Source: Blastocystis sp. Blastoise
Lineage: Eukaryota > Sar > Bigyra > Opalinata > Blastocystidae
Reading direction: 5' to 3'
DNA length: 64,000 nucleotides
NCBI GenBank assembly: GCA_039096225.1
Contig: JBBPEB010000023.1
Coordinates: forward strand, 434,501-498,500
Made by a program: the position numbers and the translations under genes. Of the stretch, positions 1 through 14,300 are shown in pieces. Every line of letters starts with the position of its first letter. Position 1 is the stretch's first letter. The notes beneath the pieces are model-generated. The model did no database searches. It saw only the letters and a list, made by a program, of their open reading frames with translations, and was not told the origin of the DNA.

Positions 1-2065
1 TTAAATTATAGTGTTGTTCAAATACAAAAACAATATGATACTATGAAAGATCGATTAATGAATTTATTAAAGAATTTAAAATATGAAATACCAAATCCAA
101 CTACATCTGAAGATCCAATGGATCATTTTGAAGAAATATTGAATACTTATACAGAACAAATAACTGTTCTTATGGAGGATAATGATAAATTAGAAGAACA
201 AATGAAAGAATATCAAAATAAAAATAGTTCTCCTATGATAAAAGAATTACCTGTATCTACTGTTAAAGAGAATTCTATGTCTTTAATTGCAAATACTGAG
301 AATAATAAGAATTCAATGAAATCATCTGCAATAACAAATCCTTCTAGAAGAGCTTCAACTATATTATCTATGTCTATTCAAAATCAATCCATACATGATT
401 GTACAGATGTTGAAACACTTCAAAAAGAATTAAAATTAATTACTGAAGAATTAAGTCGTTATAAGAAAGATAATGCAAATCTAAATTTACAAATCTCAAA
501 AATAGTTGAATTAGCTTCACAGAATGAAGAAAGTGCTACGACAACAAAACAACTTTATTCTGAAACTCAAAAGAAATATGAAGAATTAAAGAAACAATAT
601 GATTCTATAGTAAACTCAAAAACGAATACTCTTTCTCCTTCTTCACCTAGTGGTTTAAGTACATCGAGTATACCTACTACAGTTTCTGTATGTAAGAATT
701 TATTAGAGAAATGTGGAGTTAATGAAGAACAAGTCATGAGAAATGAACAAGTAAACAGAAGTATGAATATTCTTATGGATAAAAATATGTCATTAGAAGA
801 AATGAATAAGAAACTTATTGAAGAAAACAAACAAATGAAAGATAGTATTCAATTAAAGAATAGTACTACTAATAATAATAGTAATACTCCAAAGAATTCT
901 ATTTCTCCTAAAGATATTGATGTTAATCAGATATGTATTAATTATCAAAATTTGATTCGTGAAACACAACAACTCTTTGAAGAAAAAGAAAAAGATACTG
1001 AGTATTGTAGACAATCTATAGAACAATATACTAGAGATAAAACTCGTATTCTTGAATATATAGAAGAAAATGTGAAATTAATGCAAACAAATCAAGAAAA
1101 ATTCTTTAATGATATTCTAGCTAAAATTCAAGCAGATAATAAAGTAAGTTTTTTAAATTTGTTTTTTATAATAATATATATATGAATTTATTTTTAATTA
1201 TATATATATATATAAAGATCCGTGAAAATCAATATAAGACTCTTGTTCAAAATACTAATAGTATACTTATAATATCTATAATTATTTATATTCTATAATA
1301 TATATATATAAATAAAGATTTATTTATATATAGATATTTATAACATATTTATATATAGATACATCAAATAGCATTGTTACATTAGATTCTGTAAAGAATA
1401 TCAATACAGCCTATGTTTGTTATTGTTCATATATGAATTCTCAATATGATATTTTCAAGCAATTATTGAATCTCATTAAAACACCAAGTCTATTATTACC
1501 TGTATATACATAATTATATTAATAATTATTTTTTAAAAATATTCTCTTTATACTGATATTCTATTCTAGATTTTAATTATATATATAAAATAAATAATTC
1601 TACTTATATAGATTAAGGAAAATACATTAGAAATGGCAATTAAACAAAATGAAGAAGTTTATATATCTAATTATAAAGCTATTCAATATCAAAGTCAATT
1701 TAAAGAATTATTAACTGCTGTTCAAAGTAATAATTCTAAACGTATTCAAGATGTATATATTTTATTTATGTTTATTATGTTTTTTTTTGTTTATTCTTTT
1801 TATGTTTTTTTTATATATTTTGTATACGTTTATTATGTTTATTTTTTTTATTTATATATTTATTTTTTATATATTTTTATTTTTATTCTTTTTATGTTTA
1901 TATTTAATTTTATGTTTTGTTTATGTTTATTATATTTATTTTTTATTAATAATAATTAATAAATAATTTTATTATTATATATATAGATAATTAGTAGAAC
2001 TCCTTTAGTTACTCCTCTTGCTATTAATACAAAACATTTTGAACAACAAATTTCTGATCTTACAA

Positions 2066-2161
<96 letters not shown>

Positions 2162-2521
2162 TTTATTATTATTTTTATTATTAATATAAAAAAATATTTT
2201 CATTATTCAAATCTTATATATCTAATATAATAATACAAAATGATATAGGTTGTAAAAACATTAAATACAGAGCAACAACAATTATTAATTCGTTTTGATC
2301 AAGAAGTTCAAAGTTTAATGGCTGTATTAGATACATGTTTATCTGTTGTTGAAAGTTATATTCAAAATAATAATAGTATTCAAGATAAACATCAATCTTC
2401 TAGTTTATCTCAAGAACGTATAAAAGCTATTAATGAACTTAATAAAAAGAAACAAGAATATGATATTCTAAAAAAATCATTTACTAATGAAATTAACCGT
2501 CTTAAACCAATGTCAAAGTAA
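1..2521 (+). CDS. Coiled-coil protein, 5' end outside window
   Basis: The frame is open from base 1, so the start lies upstream. Six exons splice in phase: 1-1143, 1218-1260, 1359-1501, 1612-1752, 1987-2067 and 2249-2521, ending in TAA. The visible protein (about 600 residues) is rich in Glu, Lys, Gln and Asn with heptad-like stretches, e.g. around 430-620 and 960-1140, broken by Ser/Thr/Asn-rich segments. No enzymatic motif, signal peptide or membrane segment is visible. Introns are 74-235 bases and begin GTAAGT, GTATAC or GTATAT; the fifth is mostly a TA repeat. I do not recognise the family; a cytoskeletal, centrosomal or tethering role would fit a long coiled coil but is only a guess. Confidence 0.75.
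2068..2157. repeat. (TA)n microsatellite in intron
   Basis: About 90 bases of almost pure TA immediately after the 5' splice site of the last intron of the coiled-coil gene. Length is likely to vary between strains. Confidence 0.9.
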
Positions 2522-3163
2522 TTCATGTTATTCTTTTATATTCTTATACTTATTACTTATTTTTTAAATACATAACATACTTGAATATTTTTTATTGATA
2601 TTATATATTTTTTGTATTAATTGATATTATATACACTTTGTTATTTGATATGAAAAATAATCATCAGCTCTAATTCTGTTTATTTTGAAATAACAACAAT
2701 ACTATTATTATTATTATGCTTCATTCTTATTATATAAACAAAATATATTTCTTTACAAATCTAAATCAGGGAATTCATTAGCAAAAAAGACCATTTTTGT
2801 TTTTACAGACCAGCTAATAAAATCTAGTTTTATATATATTGATTGTCTAGAGTTTTTGTAAACTATAATTGTGGTATATCAAGTTTTTATGTAAACAAAA
2901 ATGAAATGATCAACAATAAACACATACTATTTAATCTAAAAATTATTCTTACACACTATAAATACTCTCTTTGATCAATATATATGCATAACATAATCTA
3001 AACATCTATGTATATGACATTAAAAAGGATAACAATAAACACAGAATCATAATCATGGAAAAAACGCAAATAAACTGTCTCTTCTGCGAACAAAACAGGA
3101 AAAAGAAAGATTTCTATTTACTTTTTATTAATTGGAATAACTCATTGAATTACATTTATTATA
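2522..3163. other. Intergenic spacer
   Basis: No open frame with coding character on either strand. Base composition is more mixed than in the introns. It must hold the 3' end of the coiled-coil gene and the promoter of the surface-protein gene starting at 3164; I recognise no specific element. Confidence 0.6.
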
Positions 3164-4427
3164 ATGAAAACAATTCTGTTACTCCTTCTACCATTTCTCT
3201 TCGTTGTTTGTATGTAATTGATTGATGATTATTCTCTACTTTTTCAACAAATAGGTCAATCGTCATGTGCTCAAGGTGAAGTTGAACTTAGTATACGAAG
3301 AGACTACTCTGTATATCCAGAAAATGAAGTATTTGAAATATGGAATCCCTCTGAAACGACTCAATCACAATTATTTGTTCAACGAGGTAATGAAACGGAT
3401 GTAAATACATCATATACATGGACTCTATGTACGAAACAAACAGAACATTTACTTGTTTTGAAATCTATGTATATAAATTTTACATATTTTTAAAATCTTT
3501 TGATTTTTTTTAAATAAATATATATATATTTATATATATTTATTTTTATAGTGATGGATCTGGTTGGAAATCACAGAAAACAAATTCTCTAATTACAATC
3601 ACTATTTTTGGAATTCCAATAATAAGCAAATCTATGGAAATAACAGAAGAAAATACTCTTTATACAACAAATTATTTATTTAATAGTATTTTATTTTTAT
3701 AATAGATAGTTATTTTTATAATAGATAGTTATTTTTATAATAGATAATTGTTTTTATAATAGATACTTATTTTTATAATAGATATTTATTTTTATAATAT
3801 TTATTTTTATAATAGATAGTTTTTTTTTATAATAAATAGTTATTTTTATAATAGATATTTATTTTATAATGGATAGTTTTTTTATAATAGATATTTATTT
3901 TTATAATATATATATATATATTCTTTTATATATTTATTTTTAGCAAAGTTATATGTTTTTGAAGATGTTCTTTTTCGTTACAAAGACACAATTGCTGAAG
4001 ATCCTGATTGGAAAACTAAAGAACCAAGCACGTGGCCTCAAGTGACTCATTCGACAGTTCCTTCAATGACGAATAATGTACGTTATTATACGTTAACAAT
4101 CCCCCTTCCTACAGATATTAACAGTTACGATATGACTCTTATCATTCGTACGGAGTACGGATTCATATCTTATGTTAATGGACAAGAAATGATACGTCAT
4201 AAACTCCCTCTGTATATATATAAATATTGAAAAAGATATTCTATTATATAAAATATATGTCTTATTATAATATTGATTTAATATATATAGTATCATAATA
4301 TTGATTTAGTATATATTATTAATGTATATAACTCGATATATATATATATAGAGGGACTATAGATCCATTAACAAATTCTACTTCTCCTAATGATTCTATA
4401 CCTCAATATATAAGGTATATATATATA

Positions 4428-4458
<31 letters not shown>

Positions 4459-4952
4459 TTCTACATGATTAAATAACATTCTTATAAGCAATACTATTCA
4501 TTTATATATATTTATAGTTCAAATATTCCTTTGAGTTTACTTACTGGTTCTTCTATATATATAGCAATAGAAGTTCATCAATATATAGAATACCCTCCTT
4601 CTCATGCTGATCCTTTTGATGTGTATATATATATGCAACCATTATCTGCTAACGGTATATATATATTAATATTATAATTTATCATTATAGATTATTATAT
4701 AATAATTATTAGTATTATACTTATTATATAATATAATATACTATATATATTTTATTCTTATGATAATATTTATATTTATAATAGTATGTAAGCCTTTATT
4801 TGAATCTGGATCTTCTATATGTACATATGATGGTACGAAAGATTGTACGGAGAACTGTCACGCTGCCTTTAATACAATATCTTCTTCTTCTCTGTATTAT
4901 CCAAATGTTACTACTGTCATTTTAGATTATTTCTTTAATGATAATATGTATA

Positions 4953-4990
<38 letters not shown>

Positions 4991-7900
4991 TCATATTGGA
5001 TTTATTATTTATATTTCATTTATTACTATTTATATATTAATTTTTTTGAAGTATTACTATATTCTATTATCATTATATAATAGTACAACTAAGAATTTTT
5101 ATTGGTCAAATCAGTATTCTGTTACTTCTTCATTCTCCTACCAATCCTATGCTCCTACTTCATGGACCCTCATTGGATATAACGGCAATCAACGTATTGT
5201 ATTAGATATACGTCAAAATATGACTTTTATACATCCCGGAGAAACATTAACATTTAATTATAATTATAATTCATTAACCTTTGATCATTATCAACTTATT
5301 ATTGGTATATATATTATATTGTTATTCTATGTGATAATAATAATAATAATAATAATATATATATATATTCTTATTAATTATAAAATAAAATATAATACTA
5401 ATAATAATAATTAATAAATAATATAATAATACTAATAATAATAATATATAGAAGAATCTGTTCCTCGTCCATTGTCTATTAATTCATTTCAAATATATAG
5501 TTGTTCTCTTCCATCTTCTACTATTCTTCCTCCTTCTCCAACATTTCAATATCCAAATAATAATACTATTCATTATATTATAGGAGAAGATAATCTTTCT
5601 ATTCAACCTATTGACTCTATATATACAAATGTTACTGCAGATCCTGAATTCCCCGCGGGAATCTATATAAATCCAAAAAATGGTTTTATTTATGTTAATA
5701 ATTTACTTGCAAATTCATTGGATTATATATATAATATTTCAGCTATTAATATAAATACATATACTAGTGAATCTCTTTCGTTACATATTCATATTGAAGG
5801 TATGTATAATAATTTACATATATATATATATTAATTAATCTATATATAATAATTAACATATATATATATTAATTAATCTATATATTAATTAATCTATATA
5901 TAATAATTAACATATATATATTAATTAATCTATATATATATACATTAACATATATATATATACATAACATATATATTAATTAACATATATACTATTCTTA
6001 AAACGAAATACTATTTTTTTAAATATATAAATTAATTATTATATATATATATATAGATTGTTATTCAAATGGTGGTTATTTATATATATTTAAAAAAGTA
6101 TATAATTCCCATGGGAATGAAGAATCTTTTTCTATAGAGTCAGAATCTCATGAACTTCTTTATACATCTCCTTCTGTATTAAATATAGCTTCTATTTCAC
6201 ATACATTTTGTCTTTACGATAATTCTATTTATATACATTTATATTCTATGAATGGTAACGGATGGGATCCTAAATCCTATTTATATATATCCTTAAAATC
6301 ATCATCACCTTATGGTATTCAAGAAAAACCTGATAATTATCAACGATTATTTTTAAATAATGGATATCATATTCAATATTCTTTATATATACATCCTCAA
6401 ATACCTCATTATGATACTAATTGGAATATAACTATGAATAAAGATATTAAAGATTGGTATGTAAATAATCCACAAAATAATACATTTATTCCATATATAT
6501 ATGAACCTGTTATGAATAGTACAAGTACAAATTGGTATTTTAGAAAGAATATATATATAAATAATATTACACAATTTGATAGCGTATTATTTAAAGTTGC
6601 TTTTCGATATGGTATGGTTATATATATAAATGAAAAGAAATGGTATTCTCATAATTTACCAGGTGGTTCTATTGTTAATGCTTCTTCTATATATAAATAT
6701 AAATCAGAAAGAACAATGAAATCATTTTCAGGTTTATTAAAATATTTTAAAGAAGGAAATAATTTAATTGCTATAGGAATAGTGAATAGTATTTATTACC
6801 CTGTTTCTACAGTTGATTTTACTTTATTTATGCTTTTATCAACTTCTTCTTCTTCTCTTCCTCCTTATAGTAAAATAGACTCTATTTCTGCATCAGGAAG
6901 TACAGAAAATATTGAAGCATTAACAGATATGTCTACAAAAACAGATTGTTTATTACAAGGACAATTTAGTATATTAATAGATACATTTTTTGAAAAAGAA
7001 TATCATTATGTTAATAAATATTGTATTACTAGTAATACATATAATCAGGATTATGATCCTTTTGAATGGAAAGTACAAGGTATATATATGAGTGGAGCTG
7101 TAAGAACATTAGATAAACAATCAAATATTATTTTTAATTCAAGACAACAAACAAAATGTTTTTATATAAATTTATTAACATCAACTCCATTTGATCAATT
7201 AACTATAGAATTTTTAAAATCATATCATTCATCAAAAATACAAATACAATTACAAATATCAATATCAGAAATACAATGGTATATAGAAGATGTTTCTTCT
7301 CTTATTCTTTCTCCTTTTACTATTTCTCCTTTATCTTCTTCTCTTTATTATAATGTACCTTTTAATACATATATACCTTCAGATATTCATTATCAAAATT
7401 ATACATATAAAGGATTAGAAGAATATATAGAATATGATAGTCATTCTGGTATAGTCATAGGAAAACCTTATACTGATCATTCTATTCCTTTTAATCTTAC
7501 TATAACAGCATTAGATTTTTATGAGAATCAATATAATACCACTGTTTCTTATATTACATCTACTTGTCCTATACCTATGAATCTATTTACTATAGCTATA
7601 CAAGGTAGTTCTTTAGGTGAAGGACAAGGATTAAGTATAGAAGATAGTAATCATACAATTATTTATAATGTTAATAGTGTTCGTTCTTCACTTCTTAATT
7701 ATTATAGTTTTTGTCATCTTCCTGATCTATTTACTATTCATTATATATCATCTATACCTCATGCTTGGGATGAAGGTTATTTAAATATATATATAGATTC
7801 TTCTATACTTGTATATAGTGGATCTTATTCTAAATATGATCTGAATACATCTGAATCATGCTATTTAGGTTATTATATAACACCACTTTATAACATATAT

Positions 7901-10576
7901 AATTTTACTATGGAATCTGTAGATCCTGATTGGATATTATTTGATTATGATGATTCTGATTGGTCTATTGTTTCACAACCTTCTCCTATTTATAATGAAG
8001 ATATAATTACATTTTATTATAGAATGAAATTTATGATCTATTCATTAATTGATATTGAGTATTTATATTTATCAATAAGTAGTTATGGTGGTTCAGTAGT
8101 ATATATAAATAATAAAGAAGTTTATCGTTATAATTTACCTGATGGACCAATAAATAGTACTACTTATGCTCTTGAAACTTATAATAATAGAAAAACATAT
8201 GGTATTCCATTAGATATCCATAATATAACATTATATATATCAAATACTAATGAGAATATATTAGCTATAGAAAAACATAGAAGTAAAGAAGATGATATAC
8301 GTGTTACTCAATTAACTACTACTTTATCTGGTATTCCTTCTCATTCTAGAAGATCTATTAATATGAATAGTCAAAGTAATTTAATAGATGATTTATTAGT
8401 TCATACATTAATAGATAATAATAAAAATACTATATATATAAATGGACCTCAATGTGAAGATACTATATATTCATTTGGATATAAAGATAAATCACAAGAT
8501 ATTATTAATCAATATAGTATTACATTTGGTTTATTATGTAATAGAAGACATCCTAGTAATTGGAATCTTGAAGGTAGTAATGATAATATAACTTGGTCTA
8601 TTTTACATATAGCTGAACATATATATGTAAATCAATCATATGCTACTTATGTATTTAATATTCCAAATCAAAAATCATATAATCAATATCGTATTGTTAT
8701 AAATGAATGTAATAATATACCTTTTGAAAATGATAATGATATACAATGTCAGAATAGTGTTATTAATCATTCCTATGGTATTCAAATATCTGATATTTCT
8801 TTATATTATCATAAACAACAATATACTTGTGATGATACTATATATGGAAAAGGTATTCAAAATCAATATTCATATATTAATTGTGGACCTGATTATATTG
8901 GCTATTTTAGAAGATTATGTTATGAAGGTCAATATTTATCTATAGAAAATACATGTACTTATTATCCACAAACATATATAGAATATAAAGAATATTCATA
9001 TATAGTATATCGTGATTTATATTTTGAAATTATACCTATTATTAGAGGTAAAGATATACATATATCTATATCTCCTTCTCTTCCTCAAGGAGTTACTATT
9101 AATTCACAAGGAGTTATTTCAGGAATTTCCTCTAATACATTATTCTCTACTATATATACAATTCAAATAACAAATAAAAAAAGTACTTCTACAACAAAAA
9201 TACAATTAACTATAAATATAGTTTCTTGTTATCATTCTGGTGAATGGCCTAATACTCCAATTGGAAAATATGCAATTTTACCTTGTAAAGATTCTGATTA
9301 TTATTCAGGTGAAAGAAGACGTTTTTGTGAATTATCTTATCCTCCTAGTTGGAAAGAAGAAGAGAATTTATGTCGAATTAAAGCACCTATACTTCTGTAT
9401 CCAAAATCAATATATACATTTTTTGTTAATAATACAATAACTCCTATTATTCCTTACATAGGTGGATTATTATTAAGTAACATATCTTCTACTTCTTTAC
9501 CTAAAGGTATAACTATAGATTCTGTTACAGGAATAATATCAGGAACACCAATTCATATACAGAATGGTACTATAATAATATCTATATCAAATCCTACAAA
9601 CAGTACATCTTTTTCTATCGAATATTCTATAACATATGCTCAATGTTTACAAGAGAAAGAATGGCCAGCTAGTCTATATAATGATATTATATATATACCA
9701 TGTGGTAATAATCAAGTTGGTTATCAATATAAACAATGTGATAATAATAATGGAATTTATAATTATACTATTTCAAATACTACACAATGTTCTATTTATA
9801 AAGGTGAATCTGAAATACCTTATTATAATTATTTATATAGTTATTTATATTTTAGTGCAAAAGGTGTGTCAGCCGTACAAATGAATGATCCAGAAACTTA
9901 CTCTATATTTTACTCAACAATACAATCTTTATTATCAAATGTAATTCATAAAGATACTATTCAATATATTAATAATACTCAAGATGGTTATGATACAACG
10001 ATTATTTTATTCCGTTATTTAATATATGCTGATTCTTATGAGCATTTAGTGAATGTTTTATTGGATAGTATTCACGTAGATCAATCTGGAAGTTCTCCTT
10101 TATTAGCATTATTATATAATACAAAGAATTCTAATTTAATGTCTATAACAAATATAAGAATAAAAGGAGGACATATTGTAACTCGTGATATTCTATTAAT
10201 CTATATAGGATATGCCTTGATTACTATTATCTTCTGTTGCTTAATATTATATATGTTATATCCTTATATCAATAAAATAATACAAAAATATTTCCCTATA
10301 GAAGAAGAAGAATATGAAGATGATGAAGAAGGATATGAAGAAATTATTGAGAATACTATAGATATATCTCCTGAAAACTCTATGTTGAATGATAAAAATT
10401 TAAAAGATACTGCTGAAATAGTTTCAGATAGTTCTCAGATAATAAATAAAAATAATTCAGAAGAAGATATAAATATAAATAATAAACAAGATTTCTGTAT
10501 AGATAGTAATCAAAACCAAAAAACTTCTCAAAAAGATATTGATACAAATATGAATATACCTATAAATACAAACTAA
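3164..10576 (+). CDS. Giant type I surface protein A (discoidin/putative-Ig/HRM-like modules)
   Basis: Ten exons (3164-3209, 3255-3468, 3552-3685, 3944-4211, 4352-4414, 4518-4654, 4785-4947, 5084-5304, 5452-5799, 6057-10576) sum to exactly 2038 codons, a 2037-residue protein. It starts with a hydrophobic signal peptide (MKTILLLLLPFLFVV). A repeating unit follows: a GNGW-type module, a jelly-roll-like module with a 'YVNGQE..RH.LP' core, a discoidin (F5/8 type C)-like module ('SWTLIGYNG') and a putative-Ig (He_PIG)-like module ('SLPQGVTI...GVISG'). Near the C-terminus are cysteine modules of hormone-receptor-domain pattern (C..EWP.T...PC....G..R.C...W....C). A single membrane helix at about 1910-1935 precedes a roughly 100-residue acidic cytoplasmic tail. 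A role as adhesion or ligand-binding receptor is inference. The last 1506 codons are one intronless exon. Confidence 0.85.
3690..3910. repeat. Intronic minisatellite, about 19-base unit
   Basis: Third intron of surface gene A consists of roughly ten imperfect copies of a unit like TTTTTATAATAGATAGTTA. Each copy contains a pyrimidine/AT stretch ending in TAG, resembling a 3' splice site. Confidence 0.85.
5823..5990. repeat. Intronic AT-rich tandem repeat
   Basis: Ninth intron of surface gene A. Degenerate repeats of 'TTAATTAATCTATATA' and 'AACATATATATA' follow each other with variable spacing. Confidence 0.7.
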
Positions 10577-11396
10577 AATTTATGTTCTTTATATAATTTT
10601 TTGATTTATTTAATTGTTATATATTTGATTTTGTTTGTTTACATTGTTCAAAATATTTTTCTTTAAAAGTTTATATTTGTTTTTCAAAAAACAGCATTTT
10701 TTTAATATATAAAAATGCTAATAAACTATTCGTAATTAAAATTCTGAAGTTTACATACAATTCTAAAATATAATATATGATCTCTATACATACAAACGAC
10801 AATTCACATAAAATTTCCGTTTCTTTGAATCATTATTGTATATTTTATATTACTCACTAATTGATGAGATGCATGTATATACCTTAATCTATTCATAGAA
10901 TCATATTAAATTATTTACATAGATTATTTTCCCATATTCACAGAAAATAGCTTATTTTCGTATTTTACAATTGTTTTTATTTATTTTATATCCTTACAAT
11001 AAGCAAGAGTGCATTTTGTTCATCAAATAAGAATAAAAATGATGAAGATCCATCAAAATAGTATTTTGATTTCACGAATTCTATGATTTTCTAAAGATTA
11101 TTCATATTCCCTTCTATCTATCAACCAACTAATCAAAAATATATATATCTTCCATATGAAAATGATTAAAAATAAATGACGACAGGGAAATATATTGGAT
11201 TTCCACGGAAATTTTTGTTAATTAAACCAAAATTTAATAAAAAGAATTAACAAAATTAAATGTGAATTAACTGGCTATTTTTAAGAAAATATCGAATCAA
11301 ATCGCAAATAAAGTCCTCAAAGAAATTTAATTTTTTTTTATGTTTTACAATTCTATTTATATACAGTAAAGATAACTAACCATATCGCATTATAAG
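10577..11396. other. Spacer between tandem surface genes
   Basis: Between the stop of surface gene A and the start of its paralogue. No coding frame found. It should contain the terminator of A and promoter of B; no specific motif recognised. Confidence 0.6.
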
Positions 11397-14300
11397 ATGA
11401 TTTTACTGTATTATATGATTTTCCTTATGTGTTCATACAACGGTAAATACTTTTTGTCTTCCTTTGTTAAATGTATTTAGTCATGGCAGTTTCTGATTGT
11501 ACTAGTGAACCTGTTTCTGCTTGTACTGGTGGAACAGTTTCTGTTAAAATTGATATGACAATGCATCATTCTGAAATATTGGAATTATATAGAGGATCTG
11601 AAAATGAAAAGGTTTTTCAATATTCATTTCGTCAAACAGGGCTTTTTAATACGTGCCTGAGTCGTCAATTATATACAATTTCTGCCTCTTGCGAGTAAAT
11701 ACATTATTTGTTTATTTTTCTTTTTATTTTATTGCTATTTGATTTCAACATATATAGAAGGAGTAGTGGTGATATTCAAAATTGTACAGATAGAAGATCA
11801 TTTTTTAGTTTGAATATTGAAGGCATTACTGTACTTAAAGATTCACTAGATTCTTGTGAATCAAGAGAATGGACTTTTTTACGTATATATATTAATTATT
11901 TTTTTATTAATAATTTATATAAATGTATATGTTATTAGTTATTCTTTAAATAGTAGTATTTTTTGTTAATCAATTTTATATAATAAATAATTATATATAT
12001 ATATATATATATATTATTTATATAGCTTATTTACCATTAATTAAAGAAAGTAAATGGAAACAAAGTTTTCAAGTACAAAATACATTAGATTGGACATATT
12101 CAAATTATAATGATAATACTTGGAATGAATATATATATAATGAATATGATAATGAATCACGACAAGGTAGACGTTATTATAGAACAGTAATAGATTTAAA
12201 AACATATAGTACGAAATTTACTTTATTTGATTTAAATACAAATATACAATTTGGTACAGTAATATATTTTAATGGAATTGAAGTAGTACGTTATAATATG
12301 AATGAAACAGAAATTATTACTTCTTCTTCTCTTGCTACTAATATGGAACCTCAAGCTGTTATTGAAAGAATTACAGGAAATCTTCAATATTATTTACAAA
12401 ACTCAACAAAATTAACAATAGCTATAGGTATTTTTCCTTATCATTTTAATGATGATCTTAAAGATTCTTTTTATTCTATTTTATTTTTACATTATGGTAA
12501 TGATATATATCGTTCTGGTGGTACTGCTAGTGCTACAACATTTAATCAGCCAAGAGAAGATATGCATTGTTTATTTGATCATAATCCTAATACAAAATGG
12601 CTTGGAGTGACAACTGGGGTTATTCAAAATATAGTGAATTATACTTTTCCTGCAAGACATCGAGAATGGATTAATAAATATACACTTGTATCTGCTAATG
12701 ATCATATAGAACGTAGTCCTAAAATATTACATATATATGGATCAAATGATAATGGAAATACCTGGATATTATTAGATAGAAATAGAAATATAACATTTAA
12801 TGGGTATTTTGAACCTCAAACTTTTTATATGTTATCAAATATAAAAGCATATAATAAATATCAATTTGTATTTATAGATACACAACAACCTAATTGTCCT
12901 AATGTTCAATTAGCTGATATAGTATTATATAGTAGTAATATTCCAACTATTACTAGTTTTCAATATGAAAAGGATTCATACCTTTGGTATACAAACAAAA
13001 AAATACATATAAAACCAATATCATCTGGATATATTTCTTATTCTCTTCTTTCTTCTTCTTCTATGCCTAGTGGATTAACTTTTGATACATTATCAGGAGA
13101 AATTTATGGTGAAACCACTCAATCTTCTAATAATATATTAAGTATAAGTGCAAGAAATATTTTAAATGAAATTGAATATACTACATTAAATATAACAATT
13201 ATTACATGTGATCTTACTACACATTCTTCTTTAACTTTTTCATTTTCTTCACATTCCAGTATTCCTTCAAATGAAATATATGAATTACAAACAAAAGATG
13301 GTGATATTATTCATAGTTCTTATGGTAAAAAGAATGATAATAATAATATTGAAACTATTGCTATTTGTGTTGAAGATAATGATTATTATATTATCCTTCG
13401 TAATTTAATTGAAACAGAATGGTCATCAACTTCTTTATTAACGATAAAAAGAAAAACTAAAGGTGATACTTCTTATATTATATATAGAGATTCTTTAAAA
13501 GAAACTGATTATTCAAGAGCTTTAATTCATATAAAAAATGAACATTCATTTATTGATACAGATATATTATGTTATTTTTCTTCTGAAAATATTCAAGAAT
13601 TCCCTGATATTACAAGTATATCAGATTTATTTTATCCTTGTTTTATAAATAATACAAATAATAATATGCTAACTGCAAGTTTTTCTCAATCTCTACCTTA
13701 TCATTATTATATATCTACAATCGAAACTCCTAATGATATTTCATTTCATGGAATTGAAATTCGTATTAGGTATTATTCTACAATTACTTTATATATTAAT
13801 AATACTTATTATTTTTCTTCAAATCAAAATCAAGATAATTCTGATGATTCGAATTCAAATAATTCACATACAGTTACGTTAACAATTGATCCTTATTTAT
13901 TTATTCCTGGAACAACTACTACTTTATCATTTTATGAATATTTTGGTTCATCTATTCCACAAGAACATACTATTTTATTTTCATATAGTAGTCGCTTTTT
14001 ATATGAAGTATCTAATCATTCACGTACTTGGGATATGAATGCCTCATTATCAGGTTTAGCTCCTATAAATCCTAATGATAACTTATATCCTATTATTGAT
14101 GGCTTATATAAAAATGGATATAATGGAAGTTTTACAGGAAATAATTTTTCTCCATTAAATATATCTATAAATTATATAGAAAATCGATATGAATTTATTA
14201 ATAAATATTGTTTTATTAATTATTATAATTCTTTTAATACTGATCCTATTTCTTGGAATGTATATGGTTGTATAAATAATAAATGTAATATTTTTATGAA

